From contig NZ_NJAG01000016.1 of assembly GCF_002872335.1 (NCBI RefSeq), positions 1 through 64,000 on the forward strand: DNA of 64,000 bases. Direction: 5' to 3'. This DNA is from Siphonobacter sp. BAB-5405. Lineage in GTDB: Bacteria; Bacteroidota; Bacteroidia; Cytophagales; Spirosomataceae. Shown piece after piece: positions 52,551-62,656 of the stretch; the first letter of the stretch is position 1, and each line of letters starts with the position of its first letter. A program made the translations under genes and the position numbers. The notes under the pieces are model-generated. The model ran no database searches and was not told the origin of the DNA. It was given only the letters and a program-made list of their open reading frames with translations.

Positions 52551-54080
52551 ATGGGCAAACCAACTGGTTTTCTGGAATTTACGCGAGAATTACCTAGCAA
52601 ACGTCCGGTAGCTGAGCGTAAACTCGATTACAAGGAAATTGACATTGATCTGTCTTTTGAACAAGTACAGACCCACAATGCCGCCCGCTGCATGGACTGC
52701 GGTATTCCTTTCTGTCATAACGGCTGTCCCCTGGGAAACATCATTCCGGAATTCAACGACGCCGTGTACGAAAACAATTGGGGTCTGGCTTACGAAATTC
52801 TGAGCTCGACGAACAACTTCCCGGAATTTACGGGTCGTATTTGTCCGGCTCCCTGCGAGGCTTCCTGCGTACTGGGTATCAACAAGCCCCCCGTTACGAT
52901 TGAGTACATCGAGAAATCCATCATCGAGTACGCCTTTCTGAACGGTTACGTGAAGCCCCTGCAAATCGATGAGAAAGACCGTACGGGGAAGAAAGTAGCC
53001 GTCATCGGTGGCGGACCTGCGGGTCTGGCCGCGGCGGCTCAGCTCAACAAAGCGGGTCACTGGGTCACCGTTTACGAACGGGCCGATCAGGTGGGTGGCT
53101 TGTTACGCTACGGCATCCCCGATTTCAAACTGGAAAAATGGACCATCGACCGCCGCGTGGAAGTGATGAAAGCTGAAGGCATCACCTTTAAAACGGGCGT
53201 TAACGTGGGCGAAGCAATTTCCGGCTCGGAACTGCTCGATCAGTATGATCTGGTCATGCTTTCGGGTGGTTCGACCGTGGCCCGGGGTATCAATAAAACC
53301 TGGGATGGAAAAGACGTGATTGGTTGGGATACGTATCTGAACAAAGGCGTACACCCGGCGATGGAATTCCTGAGTCAGCAAAACAAGCGTAATGCCAACA
53401 TTGATCGCGTACACGATCATCGCGGTATGGCTTATAAAAACGGTGAACTGCTCGCGACGGGTAAACACGTGGTGGTTATTGGTGGTGGCGATACGGGTTC
53501 TGACTGTATCGGTACGTCCAACCGTCATTCCGCGGCTTCGGTTACGCAGGTAGAAGTGATGCCCGAACCCCCGAAAGATCGTCACCCCGGTACGCCCTGG
53601 CCCTTATGGCCGAACATGAAACGGACCAGCACCTCACACGATGAAGGTTGCGAACGTTTCTGGAGTATTTCTGTGAAGGAATTTATCGGTGACGGTGAAA
53701 AACTGACGCACCTGCGTATTGCCGACATCGTCCTGACGGTAGTGGATGGCAAAGCTCAGAACGTAGAGCAGAACGAACGCGTGGTTCCCTGCGATCTCGC
53801 TCTGATTGCCGCGGGCTTCCTGCACCCCCAACGCGAAGGTCTGCTGTCGCAACTGGCGGAACAGGGACTGGAATTTGACAACCGCGGTAACGTCCTTTCG
53901 GATGATTACCAGACGGGTATCGACAAAGTATTCGTGGCGGGTGATATGCGTCGCGGACAGTCGCTGGTGGTATGGGCCATCAGTGAAGGTCGCGAAGCTG
54001 CCCGGGCCGCTGACTGCTACCTCAACGGTGGAACTTCGAAACTGGAGGCGAAAGCCAAGTCGATGTTTGCGGTGGTGTAA
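52551..54080 (+). CDS. gltD: Glutamate synthase small subunit
   Basis: 509 residues from the ATG at 52551, which fits the usual MGKPTGFLE start. Two [4Fe-4S] clusters (CMDCGIPFCHNGCP; CPAPCEASC), FAD site VIGGGPAGLAAAAQL, NADPH site VIGGGDTGSDCIG. Passes electrons from NADPH to GltB. Ends at a terminator shared with the converging efflux operon. Confidence 0.95.
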   Translation: MGKPTGFLEFTRELPSKRPVAERKLDYKEIDIDLSFEQVQTHNAARCMDCGIPFCHNGCPLGNIIPEFNDAVYENNWGLAYEILSSTNNFPEFTGRICPAPCEASCVLGINKPPVTIEYIEKSIIEYAFLNGYVKPLQIDEKDRTGKKVAVIGGGPAGLAAAAQLNKAGHWVTVYERADQVGGLLRYGIPDFKLEKWTIDRRVEVMKAEGITFKTGVNVGEAISGSELLDQYDLVMLSGGSTVARGINKTWDGKDVIGWDTYLNKGVHPAMEFLSQQNKRNANIDRVHDHRGMAYKNGELLATGKHVVVIGGGDTGSDCIGTSNRHSAASVTQVEVMPEPPKDRHPGTPWPLWPNMKRTSTSHDEGCERFWSISVKEFIGDGEKLTHLRIADIVLTVVDGKAQNVEQNERVVPCDLALIAAGFLHPQREGLLSQLAEQGLEFDNRGNVLSDDYQTGIDKVFVAGDMRRGQSLVVWAISEGREAARAADCYLNGGTSKLEAKAKSMFAVV

Positions 54081-54100
54081 ATAAGATTTTAGTAATGAAG

Positions 54101-54135
54101 AAAAGCCCTCTGATAGAATATACCAGAGGGCTTTT
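54101..54135 (+). terminator. Bidirectional terminator between gltD and the efflux operon
   Basis: AAAAGCCCTCTG (54101-54112) and CAGAGGGCTTTT (54124-54135), perfect 12-bp arms with A/T ends on both sides. Confidence 0.92.
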
Positions 54136-54154
54136 CTTTGTACATATGATCCTA

Positions 54155-55738
54155 TCAAAACGGTATCGGCGGTTGTCGCGTAAAGAGAAGCTTCGTCCGC
54201 AGGTAAGGTACCAGGGCAATCGCCAGCATGGTTACGCCAATGACAGCGGCCACGATCAGGTAATAATCCATCGAGTAGCGAAGCTGGGTTTGCAGATCTA
54301 CCGTTTGACTCAACAGCTTGCTCGCCGCCAGACTGGCCTGATCCCCCGCCATACCTTGGTGCATCAGCGTTTCCCTGTACTGGGCTAAGCGTTGCAGCGT
54401 GTACGGGTTGGTGGCAGTTACCTCATCCTGTAAACGATGGTAGTGCAGACTTTTCGAAAACAGGCGGGTGAAATTCAAAATCCCCATACTTAAACTAAAA
54501 CCCGTAAATCGCACGAGAATCCCCACCGCCGAAGCTGAACTACTGATCGACGCCGGTACGGCCGACACGTAGAAGTTAATGATTGGGACCATCAGGGTGG
54601 CAGCCCCTAGTCCCTGAAGAAACAGCGGAATGACGTAATAAACCGGTTCGGCCTGGTTGGAAAACAAACTGTACATCCAGACGTGAAATATCCCCAGAAA
54701 GGCAAAGCCCGTCAGTAAAATCAGTCGCAGGCTTTTTTTAAGAATGACGAATCGGGATACGATCAGTGACCCCACGGCAATGCCCGCCATATTGACCAGC
54801 ATTAGTTCGGAGACGTGAATCGGGTCCATTTTTAATACCGTGGCAAAGTACGTTGAGCTTAACCCCAAGGCCCCCCGGCATACGTAAAACACCAGCAGGA
54901 TCAGCAGTCCCAGCACGAACGACGAACTTTTAAAGACGCTCAGATTGATATACGGACGTTTCAAGGACCGCTGCCGTAAGATAAACAAGGTCGCCAAAGC
55001 CAGACTCCCGAGCAAACAGAACCAGATCCTGGGTGAATCCAAGCCATTTTCCTGTTGTCCGTATACCATCATGTACGCCCACATCAGCAAGGCCGGAACC
55101 ATCAGTACGAAACTGATCCATTCCACCTGATACAGGGGTATGTGGCGTTTCAACCGTACGTGATTCATGATCAGCAACAGCAGGATGGCTCCGGGCAGCT
55201 GCATATAAATCATGAGCATATACAAGGCATTGAATTCCAGGTACTGCAAGGCCCAGGAAACCACCAGCGACGACAAGGGAGCCGAGACCAGCAGCAGTCC
55301 GTAAAACACGGTGTAGCCCATGATACGAACCCGTTCCGTACGCATCCGCGAGAAAATCAGGTTCATGGAAGTAGCGATAATCCCACTGATACAGATTCCC
55401 TGGAAAAACCGAAGGACAAACAGAATGTGTGACTGACGCACGTGGTACAAGGCCAGGTTAATCAGGATCGTTAGCAGAAGGCCAAGCAGAAAGTAATGTT
55501 TCGCCGCAAAATAGCTGACCAGCCGTTGTTCCAGCGAAAAAAAGCTCGCTAGTGCCACGTAATACACCAGAATGGAAAACTGCACGTCGGCAGGCTCAAT
55601 GCCGTAATAGCCGACGGTTTCATTGACGTTTCCGGCATATAGACCCAGCAGAAATAGCCCCGGCATCAGTACGATGAACAGCGTAGCCCGAATGAACCAC
55701 TCGGGTACCCAGCGTTTGAATATGGGCAGGGTTTCCAT
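54155..55738 (-). CDS. MFS drug/metabolite exporter (EmrB/DHA2-like)
   Basis: 527 residues with about 14 hydrophobic spans and an MFS layout; RMRTERVRIMG fits a cytoplasmic loop. Last gene of an operon with an EmrA-like adaptor and a TolC-like channel, so it powers efflux across both membranes with protons. Substrate unknown. Starts two bases after the adaptor stop. Confidence 0.83.
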   Translation of the reverse strand: METLPIFKRWVPEWFIRATLFIVLMPGLFLLGLYAGNVNETVGYYGIEPADVQFSILVYYVALASFFSLEQRLVSYFAAKHYFLLGLLLTILINLALYHVRQSHILFVLRFFQGICISGIIATSMNLIFSRMRTERVRIMGYTVFYGLLLVSAPLSSLVVSWALQYLEFNALYMLMIYMQLPGAILLLLIMNHVRLKRHIPLYQVEWISFVLMVPALLMWAYMMVYGQQENGLDSPRIWFCLLGSLALATLFILRQRSLKRPYINLSVFKSSSFVLGLLILLVFYVCRGALGLSSTYFATVLKMDPIHVSELMLVNMAGIAVGSLIVSRFVILKKSLRLILLTGFAFLGIFHVWMYSLFSNQAEPVYYVIPLFLQGLGAATLMVPIINFYVSAVPASISSSASAVGILVRFTGFSLSMGILNFTRLFSKSLHYHRLQDEVTATNPYTLQRLAQYRETLMHQGMAGDQASLAASKLLSQTVDLQTQLRYSMDYYLIVAAVIGVTMLAIALVPYLRTKLLFTRQPPIPF

Positions 55739-55740
55739 CG

Positions 55741-56802
55741 TTACGCTCCTTTCTTAAGGGTTACAACGGCGTTCATACCCGCCCGCAATCCTTTCGTTGT
55801 ATTCGTGTCGTCGGTGAGTTTGATCCGGATCGGCACGCGTTGAATGATTTTCACGAAGTTTCCCGTGGCATTATCGGGCGGCAGTAACGAAAAGCGGGAA
55901 CCCGTGGCGGCCGACAGCGAGACAATTTCACCGTGAAAAACTTGTCCGGGAAAGGCATCCGTTTCGATGTTCACGGGCTGACCGATGTGCATGTGCTGTA
56001 ACTGGGTTTCCTTGTAGTTTGCAACGACCCACTTTCCTTCTTCGGAATCCACCATGAAAGCAAGCGTTTGCCCCGCCTGAATTAACTGGCCCTTTTGAAT
56101 GCTTTTCTTGCCCATTTTTCCGTCGTACGGAGCCCGAATGACGGCGTAGGAAATCTTCAGTTTGATCTCATCCAGCACGGCCTGACGGCGTTTAATTTCC
56201 GCCAGAGCGACGGCCTTCTGAGCCGTAATGTCATCGGTTTTGGACAAGGATGTTTCGTATGATTTCTGTAAAGCCTCGTACTCCGATTTCGCTACGTCAA
56301 GGGCCATCTTCACGTTCTCAAATTGCTGCCGGGTGACGGATTCCGTGGCGAGCAATTTCTCGTACCGATCGTAATCCTGCTGTTGTTTGACGAGCTTGGC
56401 CTTGGCCGCTCCAATCTGTAACTGATTGACCACCGCGTTTTTATCAGACGTAATCGTGTTACTGTGCAGCACGCCAATCTGAGCCTTTGCCGTCATCAGG
56501 GCGGCTTCGGCCTCGGCTTTCTGAATCTGGTATTCGTCGTCATCGATGACCACCAGCGTATCGCCTTTTTTCACTTCCTGATCGTCTTTGTAGTAGACTT
56601 CCCGTACGTAACCCGTCACGCGGCTCGTCACGGGGTTGATGTATTCGTCGATCTGGGCATCGTTGGTTGCTTCAAAATGGTACATATCCCAGAGCGATTG
56701 TCCGCCCCAGACGGCTAATCCCAGCAGAATCACTAAAGCCACCCAGGCCGTTACCCGGGTGATGAGTCGATCGGTTCGCGTTTGTTTGGATGAGGGGTTC
56801 AT
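55741..56802 (-). CDS. HlyD/EmrA-like membrane fusion protein
   Basis: 353 residues: one N-terminal span (VTAWVALVILLGLAVWG), a lipoyl half (VTGYVREVYYKDDQEVKKGD), a long coiled-coil hairpin, the second lipoyl half (IRAPYDGKMGKKSIQKGQ) and beta-barrel. It bridges the MFS pump and the TolC-like channel. Starts three bases after the OMP stop. Confidence 0.88.
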   Translation of the reverse strand: MNPSSKQTRTDRLITRVTAWVALVILLGLAVWGGQSLWDMYHFEATNDAQIDEYINPVTSRVTGYVREVYYKDDQEVKKGDTLVVIDDDEYQIQKAEAEAALMTAKAQIGVLHSNTITSDKNAVVNQLQIGAAKAKLVKQQQDYDRYEKLLATESVTRQQFENVKMALDVAKSEYEALQKSYETSLSKTDDITAQKAVALAEIKRRQAVLDEIKLKISYAVIRAPYDGKMGKKSIQKGQLIQAGQTLAFMVDSEEGKWVVANYKETQLQHMHIGQPVNIETDAFPGQVFHGEIVSLSAATGSRFSLLPPDNATGNFVKIIQRVPIRIKLTDDTNTTKGLRAGMNAVVTLKKGA

Positions 56803-56805
56803 GGC

Positions 56806-58128
56806 TTATAAATTTCCAGTCGTATGTAAGAGTTGATAGTATTGAAGTCGAGCCATCAATCGGGCCGCCGCCAGATCGTACTGACTTTGTAAGAGCTGCG
56901 TATCGGCATCGATCAGATCTGTCAGTAAGGCCAGTTGATTGAAATAGGTATTCTTCACAATCCGGTAGTTTTCGGCAGCCTGCCTGATACTTAGTTCGGC
57001 CACCTGAATCCGTTGCAGCGATTCACCGTATCGCACGTACGCTTCCTTCACGGCCTGTTTGACCTGATCTTGCCGATCGGAAGTAATCACTTCCTGACGT
57101 TGCACGTCAATAGCCGCAGCCTGAATTTTATGTTTATTATGGTAGAGCGACGAAAGCGAGTAAGAGGCCTTGAGACCACCCATGCCAAAACCGTATAAAG
57201 CTCCGGTGTAGGGGAAAAACGTAATCTGCGGGTAGCCGTACTGATACTCGGCGAAAAGCCCTACTTTCGGTTTATTATCCGCCTGTAGTTCTTTCAGTCT
57301 GAGGCCGTTTAGTTCCTGTTCTTTCGCTGAAATCCGCAGCAGGTGGGCATGGGCGAAGGCATCATCCAGGTACGAATCATAGCTCCGACTGAGCGAATCT
57401 CCCTCTACCAGAGCTACGGGCTGGATTGTTGTGGTCTCGGGCAGCCCGATCATCAGATTCAATTTCTGACTGGTGATAGCGATGGAATTTTCGATTTCCC
57501 GTAAGGCCATCTTCTGGCGGGATAACTGAAGCTCGGCCCGTAAGAGGTCACTCCGGATGACAACGCCGTTTTTGTGCAGTTCACGGATTTCCGTCAGCCG
57601 TTTTTCGGCTTCTTCTATATTTTTCAGCGTTAAATCTTTGAATATCAAACTTCGTTGCAAATCCAGGTACACCGCCGCTACGCGTAGCTTTACCTGCGAT
57701 ACGTTTTCTTCTTTCTGAATCTCAACCCGTTCGTGCTCGGTCTCCTCGCTTTTGATTTTCGTTTGCAGTTTCTTTCCTTCGTACAGATTGAAGTAGGCTT
57801 CGGTCTTCAGCTGAAACATGTTGTGTAACACGGGGTACTGCGTTGGCGTATTCAGGATACCCCGTTCGTAAATTGGGAGATTCGTGATGCGGGCGTACTG
57901 CGTACTGGCTCCGATTTCGGGCAACCGTTCGCTTTTCGTATCCTGCACTTTTTCGTGACTGATCTGAATGCGAAGGTTTTGTTCCTGAAGCGTTTTGTTA
58001 AACTGTTCGGCCTTTTGCCAGGCTTCCGTAAGCGTAAGCGTCTGATGGTTTTCTGGTGGAATGGTTTGGGCCTGCGTTACTCCGATCAGGTTGATTCCGA
58101 GCAGTATAGCCCGTATGCATCGTTTCAT
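56806..58128 (-). CDS. TolC-family outer-membrane efflux protein
   Basis: 440 residues with signal peptide ending VTQAQ, then the paired long helical repeats of the outer-membrane efflux protein family. First gene of the three-gene operon, divergent from an AraC-family regulator that probably controls it. Confidence 0.88.
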   Translation of the reverse strand: MKRCIRAILLGINLIGVTQAQTIPPENHQTLTLTEAWQKAEQFNKTLQEQNLRIQISHEKVQDTKSERLPEIGASTQYARITNLPIYERGILNTPTQYPVLHNMFQLKTEAYFNLYEGKKLQTKIKSEETEHERVEIQKEENVSQVKLRVAAVYLDLQRSLIFKDLTLKNIEEAEKRLTEIRELHKNGVVIRSDLLRAELQLSRQKMALREIENSIAITSQKLNLMIGLPETTTIQPVALVEGDSLSRSYDSYLDDAFAHAHLLRISAKEQELNGLRLKELQADNKPKVGLFAEYQYGYPQITFFPYTGALYGFGMGGLKASYSLSSLYHNKHKIQAAAIDVQRQEVITSDRQDQVKQAVKEAYVRYGESLQRIQVAELSIRQAAENYRIVKNTYFNQLALLTDLIDADTQLLQSQYDLAAARLMARLQYYQLLHTTGNL

Positions 58129-58151
58129 TTTGCGTTACTCGTTTACAAACA

Positions 58152-58159
58152 CAAAATTA
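58152..58159 (-). promoter_or_regulatory. Likely promoter of the efflux operon
   Basis: On the minus strand TAATTTTG is a TAnnTTTG -7 box, 24 bases before the ATG. It lies in the 101-base divergent gap shared with the AraC gene. Confidence 0.5.
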
Positions 58160-58229
58160 GAATAATACAAATTGAGCCATTTTATATAAATTGCCAATTA
58201 TTTGTCAATTTCAGCCATACGTTACTTTT

Positions 58230-59027
58230 ATGAATTCATATACAAGGGAGTATTTGCAGACTATTGATCAATTTCAAGATTCAATATTCATTATTCATAA
58301 AAAGCAGGAAGAGACGTTTCCGTACCACTTTCACCAAAAAGGACAATTTACGTATATTGAAGGTGGTATCTCCTATCTGTATACCCGCGACAAAGCCTAT
58401 TTTCTTCCCGCCCGCCATTTCATCTGGATTCCGCCCGAGCTGGAGCACTATGTACTGCACACGTCGTCAACGTTACGGGTAACCAATCTGTACCTGCCTT
58501 CGGAAAACGACCTGACGCATCCGTTTTTTAGTAAAATGGGTATTTACCCCGTTACGGATTTATTGCTGGAAATGATTCTCTTTTCCGAATGCTGGCAGGG
58601 TATGGTTCGACCCGGCGTCTACGCTTATGAATTTTTGCATACGCTCAAGTACCTGTTGCCCGAAATTGGTCAGCATCCGTTGCCCATTGCCATTCCCACG
58701 ACGCAAAACGAGCGTTTGCTACCCATCATCACGTATTTGCAACAGCACGTATCCAGACCTTTACACTTACCGGAAGTTGCCCACGAATTCGGGCTGAGTG
58801 CCCGTACCCTATCGCGGCTTTTTCAGCAGGAAATGGAACTTTCATTCTTACAATACGTCAAGATGTACCGGATTGTACGAGCTATTGAGGAGTTGCTACA
58901 AACGGATAAATCCATTACTGAAATCGCTTATGACGTGGGGTACACCAGCTTATCGACGTTTAGTAATACCTTTCTGCAACTGGTCAACCGACGGCCTGCG
59001 GAGTTTCGAACGGCCAAATCCGTATAA
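58230..59027 (+). CDS. AraC-family regulator
   Basis: 265 residues from the ATG at 58230. N-terminal cupin-like sensor (HFHQKGQFTYIEGG), C-terminal double HTH (LPEVAHEFGLSARTLSRLF; ITEIAYDVGYTSLSTFSNTF). Typical activator or repressor of a neighbouring efflux operon, transcribed from the opposite strand. Confidence 0.88.
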   Translation: MNSYTREYLQTIDQFQDSIFIIHKKQEETFPYHFHQKGQFTYIEGGISYLYTRDKAYFLPARHFIWIPPELEHYVLHTSSTLRVTNLYLPSENDLTHPFFSKMGIYPVTDLLLEMILFSECWQGMVRPGVYAYEFLHTLKYLLPEIGQHPLPIAIPTTQNERLLPIITYLQQHVSRPLHLPEVAHEFGLSARTLSRLFQQEMELSFLQYVKMYRIVRAIEELLQTDKSITEIAYDVGYTSLSTFSNTFLQLVNRRPAEFRTAKSV

Positions 59028-59030
59028 AAC

Positions 59031-59057
59031 AAAAACTGCCAGCTCGAAAGCTGGCAG
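59031..59057 (-). terminator. Terminator of the Gfo/Idh gene
   Basis: CTGCCAGCT and AGCTGGCAG, perfect 9-bp arms; the T run (T5GT4) is on the minus strand. Confidence 0.8.
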
Positions 59058-59095
59058 TCAAAATCTCTATCATCTATCCGTTGTTATCTATAAAC

Positions 59096-60178
59096 TTAGA
59101 GCATTACCGGCTGTCCCGTCCGTACGGACTCGTCGCAGGCAAAAGCAATTTGCAGACTATTTACGGCATCCTGTAAGTGATCCGTCAGGTCCGTATCTTC
59201 CTGAATGGCTTTCAGGAAAAACTGCTGTTCCCGCTGACACAACTCATTGTGATCGGGTTCGTCGGTCAGGTTAATCCATTCATCGGCCTGTACAAACTGG
59301 TCGTCCTGATTGAGTTTAGCCCGGTGTACCCGTAAAGATTCCGTCTTCGTATGCGAATCAACATTATCGGATTTACCCGACGCTCCGGCATCTTTAGCTA
59401 CGATGGATACGCAGCCTTTCGGTCCGATCACATCTTTCACAAAGAAGGCCGTTTCGCTCATCATTGGTCCCCAGCCCGCTTCGTACCAGCCTACTGAACC
59501 GTCCTCAAAACGGATTTGCAGTTGACCGTAATTGTAATTTGAATCCGGGATTTCGTCCGTGAGTCGAGCCCCGATGGCGTTTACCTGCACGGGCTTCGAC
59601 CGCGTCATCTGACACATGACGTCGATATAGTGTACGCCGCAGTCCACAATCGGACTTAGGCTCTTCATCAGATTCCGGTGTACCGTCCACATGGTACCGT
59701 GGCTCTGCTGGTTGAGGTTCATCCGCATCACCAGTGGCTTTCCCATGTCCTGAGCGATTTCCACGAATTTCTCCCAGCTCGGATGGTGCCGCAGAATATA
59801 CCCTACCACCACTTTCTTACCCGCTTTTTCGGCCGCCGCTACAACGCGTTTGGCACCTTCAACGGTATCCGCCAGGGGTTTTTCGATAAACACATGGGCT
59901 CCTTGTTCCAGGGCCATGATCGCGTACGGCTCGTGTGTATCGGGATACGTAGAAATACAAACGGCGTCGGGCTGGGTTTCGGTCAAAGCCGTTTCGTAAT
60001 CATTAAACAGCGTATAACCGCCGCCCAATTTCTCATTAAGCACTTCCTTGCTTTTTCCGGGTGAAACAATCCCGCAGATTTCGAATCCGTCCAGATTTTG
60101 GTAAGCCAGGGCGTGGGAGGCTCCCATATTGCCACAGCCTACGACCAGAACGCGTACCTTGTTGGATGTAAGTGTCAT
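59096..60178 (-). CDS. Gfo/Idh/MocA-family oxidoreductase
   Basis: 360 residues. Rossmann motif VVGCGNMGASH near the start, EKPLADTVEGA (about 100-110) with the conserved Lys, and a C-terminal alpha/beta domain. Such enzymes oxidise or reduce sugars and inositols with NAD(P). No signal peptide, so cytosolic. Substrate not inferable. Confidence 0.88.
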   Translation of the reverse strand: MTLTSNKVRVLVVGCGNMGASHALAYQNLDGFEICGIVSPGKSKEVLNEKLGGGYTLFNDYETALTETQPDAVCISTYPDTHEPYAIMALEQGAHVFIEKPLADTVEGAKRVVAAAEKAGKKVVVGYILRHHPSWEKFVEIAQDMGKPLVMRMNLNQQSHGTMWTVHRNLMKSLSPIVDCGVHYIDVMCQMTRSKPVQVNAIGARLTDEIPDSNYNYGQLQIRFEDGSVGWYEAGWGPMMSETAFFVKDVIGPKGCVSIVAKDAGASGKSDNVDSHTKTESLRVHRAKLNQDDQFVQADEWINLTDEPDHNELCQREQQFFLKAIQEDTDLTDHLQDAVNSLQIAFACDESVRTGQPVML

Positions 60179-60441
60179 GAAAATGGTAGAGGTAATCCGT
60201 TGAGACCCAAGCTCTCCGGTTTGATTAATAATTGAATCGGTTGAAAAAAGGGGTGATTCCCCCGCGAAAAGAATCTGATTTTTGTTCGAAAACAGAATAA
60301 TCTGCTGAAATCACTCCATCTTTTCCCAAATAACGCGAAATTGCAAACCCCAACCGAGGATACCATGACATATTTTAAAATTTTTTAGTTTCTCGAAGGG
60401 GTAGTTTTTTGCTTAGAAAAAATTAGGGGTGACCGACGCCT

Positions 60442-61692
60442 ATGGCCTTTTACAAATCGACGCGACTGGACAGTTTACGGTACGAAATTCGTGGTCCCGT
60501 TTACGAAAAAGCTCTGGAACTTGAAGCTCAGGGCTACAAAATCATCAAGTTAAATATTGGCAATCCGGCTCCGTTTGGCTTTGATGCTCCCGACGAAATC
60601 ATCCACGACATGATCGTAAATATTCGGGATGCTCAGGGCTATTCTGATTCCCGGGGTTTGTTCGCAGCCCGCAAGGCGGTCATGCACTACACGCAGAGCA
60701 TTGGTATCCCGGGGGTTACCATCGACGACGTGTACATTGGCAATGGCGTGAGTGAGCTGATTCTACTGACCATGCAGGCCCTGCTCGACGATGAGGATGA
60801 AGTACTGATTCCCTCGCCCGATTATCCGCTCTGGACGACCTCGGTAGCTTTGGCGGGTGGTAAGCCCGTTCACTACATCTGCGACGAAGCTTCGGACTGG
60901 AATCCCGATATTCAGGACATTGAACGCAAAATCACGCGTCGTACCAAGGCCATTGTCCTGATCAATCCCAACAATCCAACGGGAGCGGTATATTCCAAGG
61001 ACGTACTGGCCCGCATTGCCCGGATTGCCGAAGAGCACCAGTTGATGCTGTTTTCGGACGAGATTTACGATAAGATTCTGTACGACGGAGCCATTCACTA
61101 CCCCATGGGTACCCTGGCCACGGATACGCTTTGTTTGACGTTCGGCGGGCTTTCTAAAAACTACCGGGCAGCCGGATTTCGCGGCGGCTGGCTGATTCTG
61201 AGTGGAGCCAAACACCGGGCCAAGTCATACATTGAAGGATTGAATCTCCTGGCCAGTCTGCGGCTGTGCGGCAACGTTCCGGCTCAATTTGCTATTCAAA
61301 CGGCTTTGGGCGGTTATCAGAGTATTAACGACCTGGTGATTCCTACCGGACGGCTGTACAAACAAATGCAACTTACCTACGACCGGATTACGGCCATTCC
61401 GGGTATTACCTGCGTGAAGCCCAAAGGAGCGTTGTACCTGTTTCCGAAACTGGATCTGAAAAAATTCCGCTTCGCAAACGATGAACAGTTCGTGTACGAA
61501 CTGTTGGTGGAGCAGCGGGTACTTCTCGTTCCCGGTACCGGCTTCAACTACGCCAAAGACGACCACTTCCGCATCGTAACCCTCCCACCCGTCGAGCAGC
61601 TCAACGTGGCGATTGACCGGATTGAAACGTTCCTGGAGCAGGGTACTGAAAAGAAAACCGTTGAAGAACCCCTGGTGGTTCTGCCGCAATAA
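60442..61692 (+). CDS. AlaA-like pyridoxal-phosphate aminotransferase
   Basis: 416 residues. Class I aminotransferase: NPNNPTG, SDEIYD and SLSK-type GGLSKNYRAAGFRGGW with PLP-binding K239. Close in motif set to glutamate-pyruvate aminotransferase AlaA. Makes alanine and glutamate linked pools; fits near gltBD but not in the same operon. About 260 bases of non-coding DNA precede it. Confidence 0.85.
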   Translation: MAFYKSTRLDSLRYEIRGPVYEKALELEAQGYKIIKLNIGNPAPFGFDAPDEIIHDMIVNIRDAQGYSDSRGLFAARKAVMHYTQSIGIPGVTIDDVYIGNGVSELILLTMQALLDDEDEVLIPSPDYPLWTTSVALAGGKPVHYICDEASDWNPDIQDIERKITRRTKAIVLINPNNPTGAVYSKDVLARIARIAEEHQLMLFSDEIYDKILYDGAIHYPMGTLATDTLCLTFGGLSKNYRAAGFRGGWLILSGAKHRAKSYIEGLNLLASLRLCGNVPAQFAIQTALGGYQSINDLVIPTGRLYKQMQLTYDRITAIPGITCVKPKGALYLFPKLDLKKFRFANDEQFVYELLVEQRVLLVPGTGFNYAKDDHFRIVTLPPVEQLNVAIDRIETFLEQGTEKKTVEEPLVVLPQ

Positions 61693-61696
61693 AACC

Positions 61697-61732
61697 GAAA
61701 GTCAGATGTTTCGCAAAGCATCTGACTTTTTC
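61697..61732 (+). terminator. Terminator after the aminotransferase gene
   Basis: AAAGTCAGATG and CATCTGACTTT, perfect 11-bp arms, followed by T5. Confidence 0.88.
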
Positions 61733-61798
61733 GTCTATTCCCCATTTGAATACATATGTTTGGGTGCCGCTCCCTCACTCAAAATCGTATCTTTCCGT

Positions 61799-62590
61799 AT
61801 GAATGATCAACCTTTATTTGCCTCCAAACGGCAGATTCTGTTTTTTGTATTGTCTGGCTTTTTTATTGCGAATGCCCTGGTAGCCGAGATCATTGGCGGT
61901 AAAATTTTTTCCGTGGAAGGCGTACTGGGCTTACCCTCCGCTAACATCCCGACCCCCTGGGGCGACAAGTGGTCGTTCAACCAGGCAGCGGGGGCTCTTA
62001 ACTGGCCACTGGTGTTCATCATTGGCGATATGATCAATGAGTATTTCGGCCGAAAAGGGGTTCGCTGGTTGTCGTTTCTGACGGCGGGACTCATTGTCTA
62101 TTCCTTCTTCATCATCTACGCGGCTACGACCTTACCTCCGGCCCAGTTCTGGCTTGACGTTAACAGGGGTACCACCAATTTCAACATCGACTACGCCTAC
62201 AAAGTCATTTTCCGTCAGGGCTTAGGCATCATTATTGGTTCGATTACGGCCTTTTTGTTAGCTCAGTTTCTAGACGTTACCGTTTTTCAGTACCTCCGCA
62301 AGCATACCGGTCACAAGTACATCTGGATTCGGGCGACGGGTTCCACGATAGTATCGCAACTCATTGACAGCTTTGTGGTGGTGTTTGTAGCCTTTTATAT
62401 TTTTGGTAACTGGTCGGCGGGACAGGCTCTTTCGGTAGCCTTGAATAATTACTTGTACAAATTCATCATTTCCCTGCTGACTATCCCCATTTTGTACCTC
62501 GTCCATTATCTGATTGATCGCTGGCTGGGTACGGAAAATGCCCGCCAGATTGCGGACGACGCCGCAACGGAATTACCGGTATCGTTGTAA
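61799..62590 (+). CDS. Queuosine-precursor transporter (YhhQ/VUT family)
   Basis: 263 residues from the ATG at 61799, with about seven hydrophobic spans. FFIANALVAEIIGGKIF, GDMINEYFGRKG and ATGSTIVSQLIDS are typical of the YhhQ family, which imports preQ0/preQ1 for tRNA queuosine. The start was chosen because a longer frame would run through the terminator before it. Confidence 0.83.
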   Translation: MNDQPLFASKRQILFFVLSGFFIANALVAEIIGGKIFSVEGVLGLPSANIPTPWGDKWSFNQAAGALNWPLVFIIGDMINEYFGRKGVRWLSFLTAGLIVYSFFIIYAATTLPPAQFWLDVNRGTTNFNIDYAYKVIFRQGLGIIIGSITAFLLAQFLDVTVFQYLRKHTGHKYIWIRATGSTIVSQLIDSFVVVFVAFYIFGNWSAGQALSVALNNYLYKFIISLLTIPILYLVHYLIDRWLGTENARQIADDAATELPVSL

Positions 62591-62602
62591 GGTTACTGCT
62601 TT

Positions 62603-62644
62603 ATACAAGAGCGCCCGGTAGAAATGCCGGGCGGGCTCTTGTAT
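62603..62644. terminator. Strong hairpin between converging genes
   Basis: ATACAAGAGC/GCTCTTGTAT outer arms and GCCCGG/CCGGGC inner arms, nearly continuous. No long T run; probably a bidirectional terminator. Confidence 0.7.
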
Positions 62645-62656
62645 GAGGTGCTTTCG